From contig NZ_JAOQJL010000010.1 of the NCBI RefSeq assembly GCF_025566965.1, forward strand, positions 1-64,000: DNA of 64,000 nt, in the 5' to 3' direction. Of the stretch, positions 1 through 9,917 are shown in pieces. Below the pieces are notes generated by a model. That model was given only the letters and a program-made list of their open reading frames with translations, had not been told where the DNA came from and made no database searches. Position 1 is the first letter of the stretch; each line of letters starts with the position of its first letter. Position numbers and translations under genes: made by a program. The stretch is from Blautia_A ammoniilytica (GTDB lineage: Bacteria; Bacillota; Clostridia; Lachnospirales; Lachnospiraceae).

Positions 1-202
1 TATTTCGTCATTTAACGTTTCTGCATTTATCATCTCCATTTATTGTGGATAACTGCTCTCATATTTCAAATTTGAGTTTCGCAATTACCTATTTTTCTTT
101 TTATACAGCGTTTCTGTTTTCCTGTAATTTTTGTTATAAACATTCGCTGTTTTTATATCTCTCACACATTTATTGTTGCACCATCTGTCTGCTTCTCTGC
201 GG
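1..202. other. AT-rich edge, no gene seen
   Basis: This is the stretch downstream of the adhesin gene up to the window edge. It is T-rich on the plus strand. The only reading frame is a short one with a composition unlike a real protein. I see no RNA gene and no convincing terminator. Confidence 0.5.
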
Positions 203-3200
203 TCAGGAAGCTTTGCCCTCCTTTCTCCGCTTTTGTAACAGATAAATGATTACAGCCAGTCCGATGAGAATCCCACCGGAAAATCCAAGGATCAGTCTGC
301 TCCAGCTTCCTGTTGCAGGAAGGTTGAATTTCTTCTGATCCGCAACCTGAATGGTAATGGTATCATCATGCAGCATGTCAGAAACTTCCTGGTTGTCTAC
401 AAGAATCGAATTACCCTTTCGGTTAAGTACTACTTTGATTGGGGAAGCCAGAAGGCTGTACTCTTCTGGAGCCTGAATTTCTGTGATCTGGTAAATTCCA
501 TCCTCCAGATTATCAAATGCTGCCAGTCCAAGGTTCGGCTCATCAGAGGTTGTGGCCTTACGCGCTACAAAGTTGCTGTCAACGTTGCTGCCGTCTGCTG
601 TCATCTTCTCCAGACGGAATACTGCTTCTGCCAGCTTCACCACATCGCTTCCTGATGTACCAGCCTGAATCTTCAGAATCTGTATTCTTGTCTTTGGAAG
701 CTGATATGTATTGGTAATGATCTCTTCTCCTGCATTTTTATCAGTAAAATTGATCCTTTCCTCATTTTTATAGGTTACCGCAAACCGGCCTTCTGAAAAC
801 TGTATCGTATTTCCGCTTTTAATAGGTGTAACTGCACCATCTTTACCCACACTGACTTCTACTACCCGGTACTGCCAATCTATTTTGGGTTCTTGTTTAT
901 AGTCCACATATTTATCCAATCCTGTAAAGGAAGTCAGCCATTTTCCGGTGTACATATTGCCTACAAGCTCTGTATAGGCATTTGCATTTCTATCTGCTGG
1001 TGCCCAGGTATCAGTACCAGACGGTCTTCTCTGAAGCTGTACATAAATCTTCTCAGGAAGATTCCCTTTATAATCACTTCTGTCTGCATTCTTCCAAAGC
1101 TTCTCTACAGAAATGTTTACAACTGGTTTCTTTGTATTTCGGAAAGTAGTCTCTACAGTAGTTCCGGAAGATTTGATATATCCCTTTGCTGCTGTAGTTC
1201 CCTTAGGCTGTTCGATTCCATCTATCATAATGCTGTCCAGAGTAGAACCATCATCTGTGGAAATCTCTTCTACTTTTAAGAAGGTTCCTACCGGAATCCC
1301 GGTAATTTCACATGAGCCCGGTTGTCCATCACCATTCAGCTTAATGGTATACTCCTGTGTAATAGGCTTATCTTCCAATCCCAGGTCACCCACATTGGAA
1401 AAGGTAACACGGAATTTATACTCGCCTGACAGTTGTTCGCCATAAGCCGCTGTTTTGATGATCTTCAGGGTACCGGTCTTTACTTTATTGTAAAAGACTG
1501 CTTTCAGTTTTGTTGCTGTTGTTGTATTGTCAGGATCTGCATAAGAGCGGAATACAAAAGTACTTTCAGTTGGCTTTGTACCATTATATGCATTATCCTG
1601 CTTCTGTCCATCTGCATCATTTCCGGTAAGTTTTGCCTCTGTTCGTCCATCATCAATGGCTGTGCCAGTATGGTTTGTCATGCTTGGTATAGAACTTGCA
1701 TTGGTAACAGTAGTTCCGGTTCCCATTCCGGCAACTGCCTGTCCATTCTCATACATGGTCCAGGTGGTATCAAACAAGTCGGAATCAACTTCCTCCTTCA
1801 GGGATATGTAGCTTCCCCTTCGGAACTGATCTTTGAAAGTAATGGTTTCATGATCCTCCAATACAAACTCTCCATCATCACCGATCACACGGGCATCACG
1901 CTTAGTTGATGTAGAGGTATAGGTAGCTCCCTCCGGGATCTCCAGTTTTCCGCTTCTGGCAGAGTCATAATCCGGGATCTCATACTGTTTGGTAACAAAT
2001 CCGGTAGGCTCAGAAATCTCAACCGTAGGCCTGAACACAAAGTCTTTCAGGTAGAAATTTCTTGGATAGTTATATCCGAACCGAATCTGGCTAAGCTTCG
2101 TCTTGTCAAAGCCACTCCAGGACATCTTGCTAAGATCCAGCTTTACTGTTACCCATTCTTTACTTTTCATGGAAACCGCCCCATAGGTACGACCGGAGAG
2201 TGTATCCGTGCCAAGATTGCCGCCTATTTTTCCGCTGCTGTCTACAAACTGCAGATACATGTTGGACAGGGATGGAGTATCCATGTAATCATAATAGAAC
2301 TTAATCTCCAGATAAGCCATCTTTGAAATGTCCACCGTACTATTCAGTGTCAATTCTCCATATCGCTGATCTCTATAACTGCTGTCCGCATCATCCTCTT
2401 TTGCATACCAATGAACACTTCCTGTAAGATTGCTGTCACCACTGTCAACCTTCGCAAATATATTATCTTTATGAATTGGTGCAACATTGTAACTTTGCTC
2501 TGCAATTCTCAAGGGCTTTGCAGCGTCTGAAGTCACTTTCCTTTCTCCATAATGGGTTGCCAGATTCTTGATGGAGAAATTAAAGATAGAAGTGTCTTTA
2601 AAAAGATCACTGAACAGGCTGTTTACACCAGTAGTGTCTACCTGTTTCTCCACCTGCAGCTGATTCTCATCTGGGAAGTTGAAAGTAACCTTCATGTTGG
2701 ATTCCCACATACCACGCTCCATATAGAACATGGTCAAGGTATGTTCGGCTGTTTTCTTTCCATTTAGCTCAAACTTTGTCTCTTTGGTTGGACTTCCATC
2801 TCCTGCACTTGCCTTTACATCACTGACGGTGGCCGTTAATGTGGAAAAATCAAGTTTTCCTGTTGCAGGACTGTGGGCGCCCCCCACATCCAGTGCAAGC
2901 TTTCCGTCAATAAATACCCACACATCATCATCACCGGAGAAGTTAAACTCAATAGGTACTTTGTTGCCATTTTTGTCTGTAACCTTTCCGTCCTCAGTCA
3001 GCCTGAAATTGAATTCCAGCTTGGCTCCAAAACCATAATTATATGTATTAGCACTTTTAGAAGCAGAGCCTTCATTGAATGGGAAGAAGCCATGCTTATC
3101 CTGTGGTGCACTGGAGCTATTCAGGTTCGTGCAATTCTCATACAATTTTCCTGGATCCTGCAGGTGGTATTCTCCTGTAGCAGAATCCTGTCTCATCAAC

Positions 3201-6200
3201 AACGTAGTTTTGCTACTGTCAAATACCCAGTATTTCACTCCATTATTATCCAGGTCTTCCTGCTTGAACGGGAATGCTACATTATGGTAAACATCTCCGA
3301 TCACAGCGTTTTTACTGTTATTTCCCAATAGAAAAACTTCATTAAATAATGGAAGAATTGATCCTTCTTTTGTTGCTACCAGATTTCCATCTGCCAATGT
3401 ATCCTTTACAAGTCCCTTGGCTATTCTTGCATAATCGTTATTATTAGTTCCGTTAATATCAAGTGCTGAGTTGTTTGTCGAAAAGAAATTATTGTAATTA
3501 TCATCATATCCATACAGATTCAGTGTGGATGCAATGCCACTAAATCGATATCCCCAGTCTGAATAGCTTGGCTGGAAATGTCCAACATAAATGGGAATTG
3601 ACGAGGTATTTGCCTGATAGTAATCACTCAACGCCTGGTCAAACTCACGGTATGTTACCCAGTTCCTATAACTTGTACCATTTACTCCAGGATAATTGTC
3701 ACGGTTATTTCCATTTAATTCATAGTCTGTATAATAATCATAAAATGTAGAATTTACATACAGGGTATCTGATGCTCTGGTAAATGTATCCTTTGCAACA
3801 TCTACTACATCTTTGTCAGATTTCTTTGCTTCTGCATTTCGGATGGTATAAACTTCATCCCAGTAACCGTCTCGCTGGCCACTGTCATATACTACTGTAT
3901 CTCCTGCATCAGCATAAAAGCATGGGTTCACCAGATCTGTTGGAATGGTCAGTGTGTTCGTACTCTCGCCATGCTCGCCGAAATTCGTTGCACCACTGGG
4001 ATCAAATCCAAAAAATGCAATGTTTGTATACCCTTCCGGTAATTCTGCTCTGTACACGTCCTTCCAGGTATGTCCATTTTCAGAATGAGAGGATACAAGG
4101 GTCATATCCCCTTCAATAGCTTCTTTGCCATCTCCAGAGATATAGTATTTAAAAGTTCCGTCCTCTGCAGGTATGCTGTATGCCGATGCCACACCGTCAC
4201 TTCCCTTATATGACAGTTTGGAATATGTAGCGTCAAAATAAACTGTTCTGCTTCCCAGTACACCCCAGGTGGAATCCTCGGCTGTGCCTGCATATTTGTA
4301 GCAATCTGTAGAACCTTCTGCAAACAGTACGCTTTCTACACCATCTTCTCCTACACCCTGTCCATAGAAGTTGGAATAGGGGTCGCCCAGTACATTCCCG
4401 GAAGAAGCATCTATAAACCGTACATAAGAGCACGGAGCATCTGGAATGGTAACAGAATAGCCGTTTGCTTTATTCCCTGCATTTCCTGTCATTTCAACAG
4501 AATCTACCTGCTGAAGTTCTCCATTGTTTTTCTCATAAAAGACTGCCTTCACCTTGTCCAGGGCCTGCTCTGTCTTATTTTCAAAGTACATGGTCTTCCC
4601 TTTAAAGGAAGTGTGATCATTCGGATCAAATGGTGTATAAGCCACCCATGTCTTAGTTGCGGAATTATACAGCTTATTCAGAAATACACTCTCATCCGTC
4701 CATTGCTTTCTAAAGGGTTCAAGCTCGGTATTATATTTATCCTCAGCATTAAATGACTGAAAAAGCAGGGTGTAAAGACCTGCATATGGTTTTATTGCAC
4801 TGGTCACTTCAAGTGCATATACCTTCATCCCATCATAGGATGCTTTTGTATCCGTCATCACTGTAAGTGTACCATTGGTATCACTCTGATTTGCCTGTGT
4901 CCAAACCTTCACCGTGTACCCATTACTGATCCAGTCTGCTGGTGCAGCAAAGTATACCATCCCGGTGGATGGTGTTGTGTTATCTGCCCAGGCCAATGTA
5001 ATGGCTGCGGCTCCGCTCTCCAGCACGCTGATCAGCTGCTTCCCTGCATCTTCTCCAGCATCCCCTTCTGTGTCAACCTGGGACTCCGGATCCTGAGAAG
5101 TTTCATCCTGGACATCTGCAGTCTCGCTTTCCACAGGAATGGCTCCCGGAAGCGCAGACAGCACATCCAGCTCCGCATTTGTTGCTGACTGCTGTTCTTC
5201 TATGTTCTGGGGATCAGCTTGCTGCTGTGCATCTACGTCCTGAAGACTGGTTTCCTGCAGTGCCTCCGGCTCTATGCCAATAGTCTTATGATATGTTTCT
5301 TCCAGTGCATGGTAGGAAATACCTACATAAAAATCAGCGGTATCCCCAGCCGGCAGCTGGAAGGTAAGATAATCCTCTGAATCATTCTGCACTCGTGTCA
5401 CTGTCAGATCTCCATCTGTCAGTCCATTGGGGATCACGCTGCTGTCACAGGCTTCGCCGCTTAATGCTTCCTCTTCTGTCTTTCCCATAGAAACGAAAAG
5501 GCCGGAAACCGGAAGTCCGGATCCCATGTCTTTCAGATCCAGCTTAATGGTACTGTCTGCTGTAGCATCCGTATGAAGATCCTGTGCTGTCACATGTACA
5601 CCATAAAGCTGACCGGATAAAGCGATCTCTGACTCTGCAGAAGTATTCTCTGTATTCTCATCTGCTGAATCTGTATTTTCATCTGAAACATCCTCTACCT
5701 CTGTATCAGAAGCGTCCTCTGCCACATCCTGACACCCGGCCTCCAGAGTTTTGGTCATAGAAATACGCACCAGGGATGGCTGCTCCTGGCTTTCTTCCCC
5801 TGATGTTTCGTCCTCCTGGTTGTCCGCCACTTCCGGATCTGCACTGATGGTATCCCCGGATGCTTCTGCACTGCTGTCCCAGGTAAGCGTGATCTTCCCT
5901 GTATCATCTGGAAGGGTCACATCCTGGGACTGTTCTTCCTCTTCCCAAGTAACACTGGCCTTCAGATCAGCTTTGTAAGAATAGCTTTCGTCCTGTGTCT
6001 TATAAACAAAAGCTGCATAAAAATCCGCACTGCTGCCTGAAGCAAGCTCATACTCCAGATAACATGCGGTAGTGATCAGATTTCCATTAGCGTCTAATAC
6101 GTATTCCCCATTATCATCCTTCAGGTACTCCTGTACCCGGGAAACGCTAAGTACATCCGTTCCATTCAAAGCTCCTTCAAGCTTTGTGGGTGGAAGGGTC

Positions 6201-6787
6201 ACCGCCCCGGATGAGGGTTCTTGTTCCGGAACGGTCTCCTGCCACTGCGAAAAGAGGGATGTATACAATATATAGGCCGGACTGTCGTCCTGATCATCCG
6301 TCATATACAGACGGATTCTCGCTTTGCCCTGCCGGGTACTGGATGCGTTGGAAGTAATATGTACCCATCTTGGCTGTCCCTGAACTGCTGCTGACGCTTG
6401 GGGGGCATCTGCACTTTCAAGGATAACCGCTGCAGCTGGCTGGACTTCAGTCTCTGTGTCAGTAATCATTGCTGAATCTGTTCCCTCATCCGTACCGGAT
6501 GAAAAATCAGAAACAAATTCGGCTGTATCAGTATCTGCATCAAATGCAGAAAAATCAGTATCCGTAGTTTGGTTCTCATCCGAAATCTCAGTACCGGAGA
6601 ATCCGTCTTCATCCTCAGAAACAGCTTCCACATCCTCTGCCTCATTACTGATGAACTCAACTCCTGTGGTCTCATCCTCATAGGATGAACCGCTGACATT
6701 TACCAGATTTGAAATATCAGGTGTTGTTATGATCATCGCAGCGCAAGCGATCAGCGCTGCTGCTTTCTGCCATGTTCGCTTTTTCAT
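203..6787 (-). CDS. LPXTG-anchored giant adhesin with fibro-slime and Cna-B-like domains (probable pilus tip protein)
   Basis: A very large (2194 aa) secreted wall protein, probably the tip adhesin of the pilus encoded next to it. The ATG at 6787 is preferred over a GTG nine bases upstream because GGAAGG lies 9 bases before it. An N-terminal basic/hydrophobic signal segment is followed by two acidic low-complexity stretches (about residues 35-130 and 300-400). A fibro-slime (PA14-like) domain lies near residues 1190-1370 with the DDDVWVFIDGKLALD motif. Cna-B/SpaA-like repeats fill about 1720-2150, including an E-box-like YQITEIQAPEEY. The C-terminus has LPATG, a membrane helix and a basic tail, the signal for sortase anchoring. 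Ligand unknown. The family assignment is firm and the tip role is inferred from context. Confidence 0.88.
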   Translation of the reverse strand: MKKRTWQKAAALIACAAMIITTPDISNLVNVSGSSYEDETTGVEFISNEAEDVEAVSEDEDGFSGTEISDENQTTDTDFSAFDADTDTAEFVSDFSSGTDEGTDSAMITDTETEVQPAAAVILESADAPQASAAVQGQPRWVHITSNASSTRQGKARIRLYMTDDQDDSPAYILYTSLFSQWQETVPEQEPSSGAVTLPPTKLEGALNGTDVLSVSRVQEYLKDDNGEYVLDANGNLITTACYLEYELASGSSADFYAAFVYKTQDESYSYKADLKASVTWEEEEQSQDVTLPDDTGKITLTWDSSAEASGDTISADPEVADNQEDETSGEESQEQPSLVRISMTKTLEAGCQDVAEDASDTEVEDVSDENTDSADENTENTSAESEIALSGQLYGVHVTAQDLHTDATADSTIKLDLKDMGSGLPVSGLFVSMGKTEEEALSGEACDSSVIPNGLTDGDLTVTRVQNDSEDYLTFQLPAGDTADFYVGISYHALEETYHKTIGIEPEALQETSLQDVDAQQQADPQNIEEQQSATNAELDVLSALPGAIPVESETADVQDETSQDPESQVDTEGDAGEDAGKQLISVLESGAAAITLAWADNTTPSTGMVYFAAPADWISNGYTVKVWTQANQSDTNGTLTVMTDTKASYDGMKVYALEVTSAIKPYAGLYTLLFQSFNAEDKYNTELEPFRKQWTDESVFLNKLYNSATKTWVAYTPFDPNDHTSFKGKTMYFENKTEQALDKVKAVFYEKNNGELQQVDSVEMTGNAGNKANGYSVTIPDAPCSYVRFIDASSGNVLGDPYSNFYGQGVGEDGVESVLFAEGSTDCYKYAGTAEDSTWGVLGSRTVYFDATYSKLSYKGSDGVASAYSIPAEDGTFKYYISGDGKEAIEGDMTLVSSHSENGHTWKDVYRAELPEGYTNIAFFGFDPSGATNFGEHGESTNTLTIPTDLVNPCFYADAGDTVVYDSGQRDGYWDEVYTIRNAEAKKSDKDVVDVAKDTFTRASDTLYVNSTFYDYYTDYELNGNNRDNYPGVNGTSYRNWVTYREFDQALSDYYQANTSSIPIYVGHFQPSYSDWGYRFSGIASTLNLYGYDDNYNNFFSTNNSALDINGTNNNDYARIAKGLVKDTLADGNLVATKEGSILPLFNEVFLLGNNSKNAVIGDVYHNVAFPFKQEDLDNNGVKYWVFDSSKTTLLMRQDSATGEYHLQDPGKLYENCTNLNSSSAPQDKHGFFPFNEGSASKSANTYNYGFGAKLEFNFRLTEDGKVTDKNGNKVPIEFNFSGDDDVWVFIDGKLALDVGGAHSPATGKLDFSTLTATVSDVKASAGDGSPTKETKFELNGKKTAEHTLTMFYMERGMWESNMKVTFNFPDENQLQVEKQVDTTGVNSLFSDLFKDTSIFNFSIKNLATHYGERKVTSDAAKPLRIAEQSYNVAPIHKDNIFAKVDSGDSNLTGSVHWYAKEDDADSSYRDQRYGELTLNSTVDISKMAYLEIKFYYDYMDTPSLSNMYLQFVDSSGKIGGNLGTDTLSGRTYGAVSMKSKEWVTVKLDLSKMSWSGFDKTKLSQIRFGYNYPRNFYLKDFVFRPTVEISEPTGFVTKQYEIPDYDSARSGKLEIPEGATYTSTSTKRDARVIGDDGEFVLEDHETITFKDQFRRGSYISLKEEVDSDLFDTTWTMYENGQAVAGMGTGTTVTNASSIPSMTNHTGTAIDDGRTEAKLTGNDADGQKQDNAYNGTKPTESTFVFRSYADPDNTTTATKLKAVFYNKVKTGTLKIIKTAAYGEQLSGEYKFRVTFSNVGDLGLEDKPITQEYTIKLNGDGQPGSCEITGIPVGTFLKVEEISTDDGSTLDSIMIDGIEQPKGTTAAKGYIKSSGTTVETTFRNTKKPVVNISVEKLWKNADRSDYKGNLPEKIYVQLQRRPSGTDTWAPADRNANAYTELVGNMYTGKWLTSFTGLDKYVDYKQEPKIDWQYRVVEVSVGKDGAVTPIKSGNTIQFSEGRFAVTYKNEERINFTDKNAGEEIITNTYQLPKTRIQILKIQAGTSGSDVVKLAEAVFRLEKMTADGSNVDSNFVARKATTSDEPNLGLAAFDNLEDGIYQITEIQAPEEYSLLASPIKVVLNRKGNSILVDNQEVSDMLHDDTITIQVADQKKFNLPATGSWSRLILGFSGGILIGLAVIIYLLQKRRKEGKAS

Positions 6788-6851
6788 GTTCCTCACCCTT
6801 CCAAAATCGCTGTCCTAAGCCGGACGGCATTCACACTGACTTCTATTGTTA

Positions 6852-6873
6852 ATTATAGCTGTAGAATTACAGC
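6852..6873 (-). promoter_or_regulatory. Possible -10 box and inverted repeat upstream of the adhesin gene
   Basis: On the minus strand a TATAAT (6857-6852) lies about 65 bases before the adhesin start. Immediately upstream is GCTGTA-N4-TACAGC (6858-6873), a perfect 6-bp inverted repeat. No good -35 box is visible, which would suit an activated promoter. The neighbouring response regulator is a candidate to bind here, but that is inference. Confidence 0.35.
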
Positions 6874-6954
6874 AATGGAATATTACATTTCCCAGAAACG
6901 TATAACTTTTTGTAAAATATAAAAAGCTATTATAAAGAATAGGCTTGTTTTTGG

Positions 6955-6997
6955 TAAAAAAAGCTGCTTTTCCAGGAATCAGCCCAAAATAAGCAGC
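6955..6997 (-). terminator. Rho-independent terminator after the response regulator
   Basis: On the minus strand GCTGCTT (6997-6991) pairs with AAGCAGC (6969-6963), followed by a run of seven T. It lies about 70 bases past the stop of the response regulator and separates it from the adhesin gene. Confidence 0.65.
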
Positions 6998-7067
6998 ATT
7001 TTTATTCATGTCAATATTTAACGTAAGTATGCCTATACAAATGAATAGCACAAAATATCAAAATATG

Positions 7068-8594
7068 CTACCCTATATCCTCCCCATTTCCGGATGTTTT
7101 GCGGAACTTCTCAGGGCTGCATCCATAATATTCACGAAAGCTTTTGCAGAAATAGGAGGCATTGGTAAAGCCGGTCTCCTTGCAGATCTGTACGATCTTC
7201 TTATTAGTGGTACAAAGAAGCTCTTTGGCTTTCTCCAGACGAAATTCCCTGATAAAATGAGTCAGGCCTTCCCCTGTCTCCTTCTTAAATATGTAACTCA
7301 TATACCCAGGTGAAAGATACACGCCCTTCCCCAGGATCTCCACACTAAGCTCATCTGCATAATGCTCATACACATAGCTCTTAACCTTTTCTACATCGCT
7401 TCTGGCACCACTCTGATTAGAAAACATGGTATCCTCATAAAGCTGGATATTCTGCTCCAGGATATCGATGATCTCCTGAACTGTAGTGCACTGATACAGC
7501 TTCTCAATGGCATCTGCACATTTGTCCGAAGAGAAATTCATATCCTTATACATTTCCTTTACAATATTCGAGCAGGAAAACTTCACAAAAATATGAGAAA
7601 ACTTCCCTCCCTGCTGCTTCTGTCCGGCAAACTTACGGAAATGCTCCCACAAATGGGTCAGGTCCCGAAGCCGCACATCATTCTCCATCTTTTCCAGCAG
7701 ATCAACCACCACATCGTAATTATCCTTGCCTTCCCAGTTGATATCCGGCATATAAACCCACATATCCGACCTGTAAAAGCGGTTCTCCATAAGTATTTCT
7801 ACTTCCTGATAGGCATCTGCCATATTGAAATCGGATGTAATCGTACTGGAAACAGCCACATAGCATTCTGCATTCATAGTATCTTTCATAAATCCATGGA
7901 TATGCTGTCCCAGCACAGAATAATCCACCTTTACCTTGTCATCAAAAAAGAGAAGAGAACTGGTGGCACTCAAATTCAGATAATGGAATGGAAGCTTCAG
8001 TTCAGCGGCCAGTTCCGTCTCAAAATCCTCTGCATGCTCTTCAAAAAAGTCTGTGGCAGTCTCTATCAGGATCATCTGACGGACCTGCTCCCACCAGGAA
8101 ACATCCAGCGTAGCCATAGCTTCCGCCTTAATATCCTGTCTGCCTGTATTCAAATATTTCTGGAGATAAAACTGCTCCATAAAATCCTGATTCTTCTGCA
8201 TCAGTACTTCTGTCTGCTTCTTCTCATCAATGGCAATAAGCGTCTTGTCGATCACATTATAAAATTCTGACGGATTCACCGGCTTCAGCACATAGCCCAA
8301 CACTCCGTACTTGATCGCCAGTCTGGCATATTCAAAATCACTGTATCCGCTGAAAATAATGATGGCCATCTCAGAATCAAACTGACGCACTTTCTCCATC
8401 AGCTCCAGTCCGGTCATAAATGGCATCTTTATATCACTTAATAAAATATCCGGCTTCTGGCTCCTGGCAATCTCCAACGCCTCTTTGCCATTGCTTGCTT
8501 CCAGGATCTCCAGGTTATAGTCTTTTCTTTCGAGAAGGCTTCTGATCCCTTGTCTTTCGATTCTCTCATCATCTGCGATCAAGATCTTTCGCAA
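7068..8594 (-). CDS. YesN-type response regulator (REC plus AraC DNA-binding domain)
   Basis: A 508-residue two-component response regulator. The N-terminal receiver domain shows the acidic pair D8/D9, phospho-acceptor D54 (in LLSDIKMP), S82 and K104. A long middle region of unknown fold follows. The C-terminal 100 residues or so form an AraC-type double helix-turn-helix (SVEILGKGVYLSPGYMSYIF and the second helix pair near ICKETGFTNASYFCKSFREYYG). The start is a TTG at 8594 with GGGGGAG six bases upstream. It sits between the pilin operon and the adhesin gene, so control of pilus genes is a reasonable inference. No histidine kinase lies in the window, making it an orphan here. Confidence 0.9.
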   Translation of the reverse strand: MRKILIADDERIERQGIRSLLERKDYNLEILEASNGKEALEIARSQKPDILLSDIKMPFMTGLELMEKVRQFDSEMAIIIFSGYSDFEYARLAIKYGVLGYVLKPVNPSEFYNVIDKTLIAIDEKKQTEVLMQKNQDFMEQFYLQKYLNTGRQDIKAEAMATLDVSWWEQVRQMILIETATDFFEEHAEDFETELAAELKLPFHYLNLSATSSLLFFDDKVKVDYSVLGQHIHGFMKDTMNAECYVAVSSTITSDFNMADAYQEVEILMENRFYRSDMWVYMPDINWEGKDNYDVVVDLLEKMENDVRLRDLTHLWEHFRKFAGQKQQGGKFSHIFVKFSCSNIVKEMYKDMNFSSDKCADAIEKLYQCTTVQEIIDILEQNIQLYEDTMFSNQSGARSDVEKVKSYVYEHYADELSVEILGKGVYLSPGYMSYIFKKETGEGLTHFIREFRLEKAKELLCTTNKKIVQICKETGFTNASYFCKSFREYYGCSPEKFRKTSGNGEDIG

Positions 8595-8675
8595 TTTCTA
8601 CTCCCCCTGTATTTAGAACAATAAGTGTACCTTTTTATTATATTTATTTTTTTCTCTTATGACAAGCTTTTCGTA

Positions 8676-8744
8676 GATTATTTAAAAAAAATGTTATTTT
8701 TTTCTCTGCGGATTATTTAAGAAAATGTTATTTTTTTCTCTTTT
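8676..8744. repeat. Two tandem 35-bp AT-rich repeats
   Basis: Two adjacent copies (8676-8710 and 8711-8744) begin GATTATTTAA and end in a T-tract and CTCT. They differ by small changes. A partial third copy of the T-tract end sits at 8641-8660. They lie between the pilin terminator and the TTG start of the response regulator, so they could be promoter-proximal binding sites or simple slippage repeats. Confidence 0.7.
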
Positions 8745-8748
8745 ACAT

Positions 8749-8780
8749 GCAAAAAGAAGCCCTTGCGGACTTCTTTTTGC
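8749..8780 (-). terminator. Hairpin terminator after the pilin gene
   Basis: GCAAAAAGAAGCCC (8749-8762) pairs with GGACTTCTTTTTGC (8767-8780) around a 4-base loop with one mismatch. It lies 46 bases past the pilin stop and closes the sortase-pilin operon. Confidence 0.7.
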
Positions 8781-8825
8781 TTCATTATATAAGAAGGTAT
8801 TTATCATGCTTTTTTATATAAAGAG

Positions 8826-9917
8826 TTATTTATCATGCTTTTTCTTCTTAAGGATCACCACAACAGCTGCAACGATCACTGCCAGTACAAGCACTGCGAT
8901 CATAGGAAGGATCGGTGTGTTATCCCCGGTCTTTACATTGGTTGTGCCGCTGGATGGCGGTGTGTTGTCTGATGGTGTATCAGGTACAGGTGTAGCTGTT
9001 GGTTCCGGAGCTGGTGTATTGGTAATCTCCGGTGTAGGTGTCACTTCTTCCGGCTGATTCACCACACTTAAAACCTGCACATTTCCGGAAGCCTGTACAT
9101 ATACTCCATTTACCACTGCTGTCTGTCCTGCCCGTGTGATCTTGAATGCTACAGGCTGGGAAAGCTTTACAAATCCGTCAGGAGCTTTCTCCTCGGTAAA
9201 CTGGTAAGAACCAAGAGGAAGATCGGTAACTACGATCTGTCCGTTCCTGTCTGTTGTAAGCTGAGTCTTAAACTCTTTCCAGTAGAAGTTTCCTCCTTCA
9301 TCAGATCCGGAAACTGCTCCCTGGGGGATCGTCTCGCCTGCCTCCGGGTAGACCTTCTGCCATAAAGCAAATACTGCTTTTTCCAGTGTTTTCCCATCTG
9401 GATCTGTCTTATTCAGGATCACTGCACCGCCTGGGAAGGTGGTCTTAGGATTCAGTACCGGATCGTACTTCTCTGTACTGTTCTCACTGTAAGGAACCGG
9501 TATGATCACCGGCTGCATTACCATAATATCCTCACCGCCGGTCTGGGCAGCCAGATAAATCCCGTTCTCTACATTCTTATAAGAAACAGTGCCATCTGTA
9601 CCAGCCTGCGCCACAGTACCTGTAAGCTTCTTGGATTTGGCAAAAGCTGCCAAACCTTCGGCTGCCTTTTCGTATTCAGAGGCTGTTTTCAGACCGGATA
9701 CATTAATGCCGCTTCCTGCAAAAGAATCCTTGTACACAAATCCATCATTCTCATACCCTGCTATCTGATAGAGAGTCACTTCAATGCCAGCCGCTGTCTG
9801 TGCAAGCCTGAGTGTAATACTGCCTTTTTGTTCCGCTTTGGCACTTACTGTGCCAAGCAGCATGCTGCAGCAAATCGCAAGACAGATAACTGCTGCCTTT
9901 ACTCTTCCTTTTTTCAC
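8826..9917 (-). CDS. SpaA-type major pilin subunit
   Basis: A 363-residue secreted pilin. A signal peptide (about 1-28, cleaved after SAKA) is followed by an N-terminal domain. A pilin-like NPKT motif (K158) supplies the candidate lysine for isopeptide cross-linking. A SpaA/Cna-B domain (about 163-285) has an E-box FTEEKAPDGF near 240-249. A Pro/Thr-rich stalk (290-325) leads to the sorting signal NVKTG (327-331), a membrane helix and a KKKKHDK tail. NVKTG departs from LPXTG. The GTG start overlaps the TGA stop of the sortase gene by four bases with GAGGAAGAGG upstream, so translation is coupled to the sortase. Confidence 0.87.
   Translation of the reverse strand: MKKGRVKAAVICLAICCSMLLGTVSAKAEQKGSITLRLAQTAAGIEVTLYQIAGYENDGFVYKDSFAGSGINVSGLKTASEYEKAAEGLAAFAKSKKLTGTVAQAGTDGTVSYKNVENGIYLAAQTGGEDIMVMQPVIIPVPYSENSTEKYDPVLNPKTTFPGGAVILNKTDPDGKTLEKAVFALWQKVYPEAGETIPQGAVSGSDEGGNFYWKEFKTQLTTDRNGQIVVTDLPLGSYQFTEEKAPDGFVKLSQPVAFKITRAGQTAVVNGVYVQASGNVQVLSVVNQPEEVTPTPEITNTPAPEPTATPVPDTPSDNTPPSSGTTNVKTGDNTPILPMIAVLVLAVIVAAVVVILKKKKHDK

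Noticed and set aside
7362..8270. A 302-codon plus-strand frame
   Set aside because: It is opposite the response regulator and has no ribosome site or family match.
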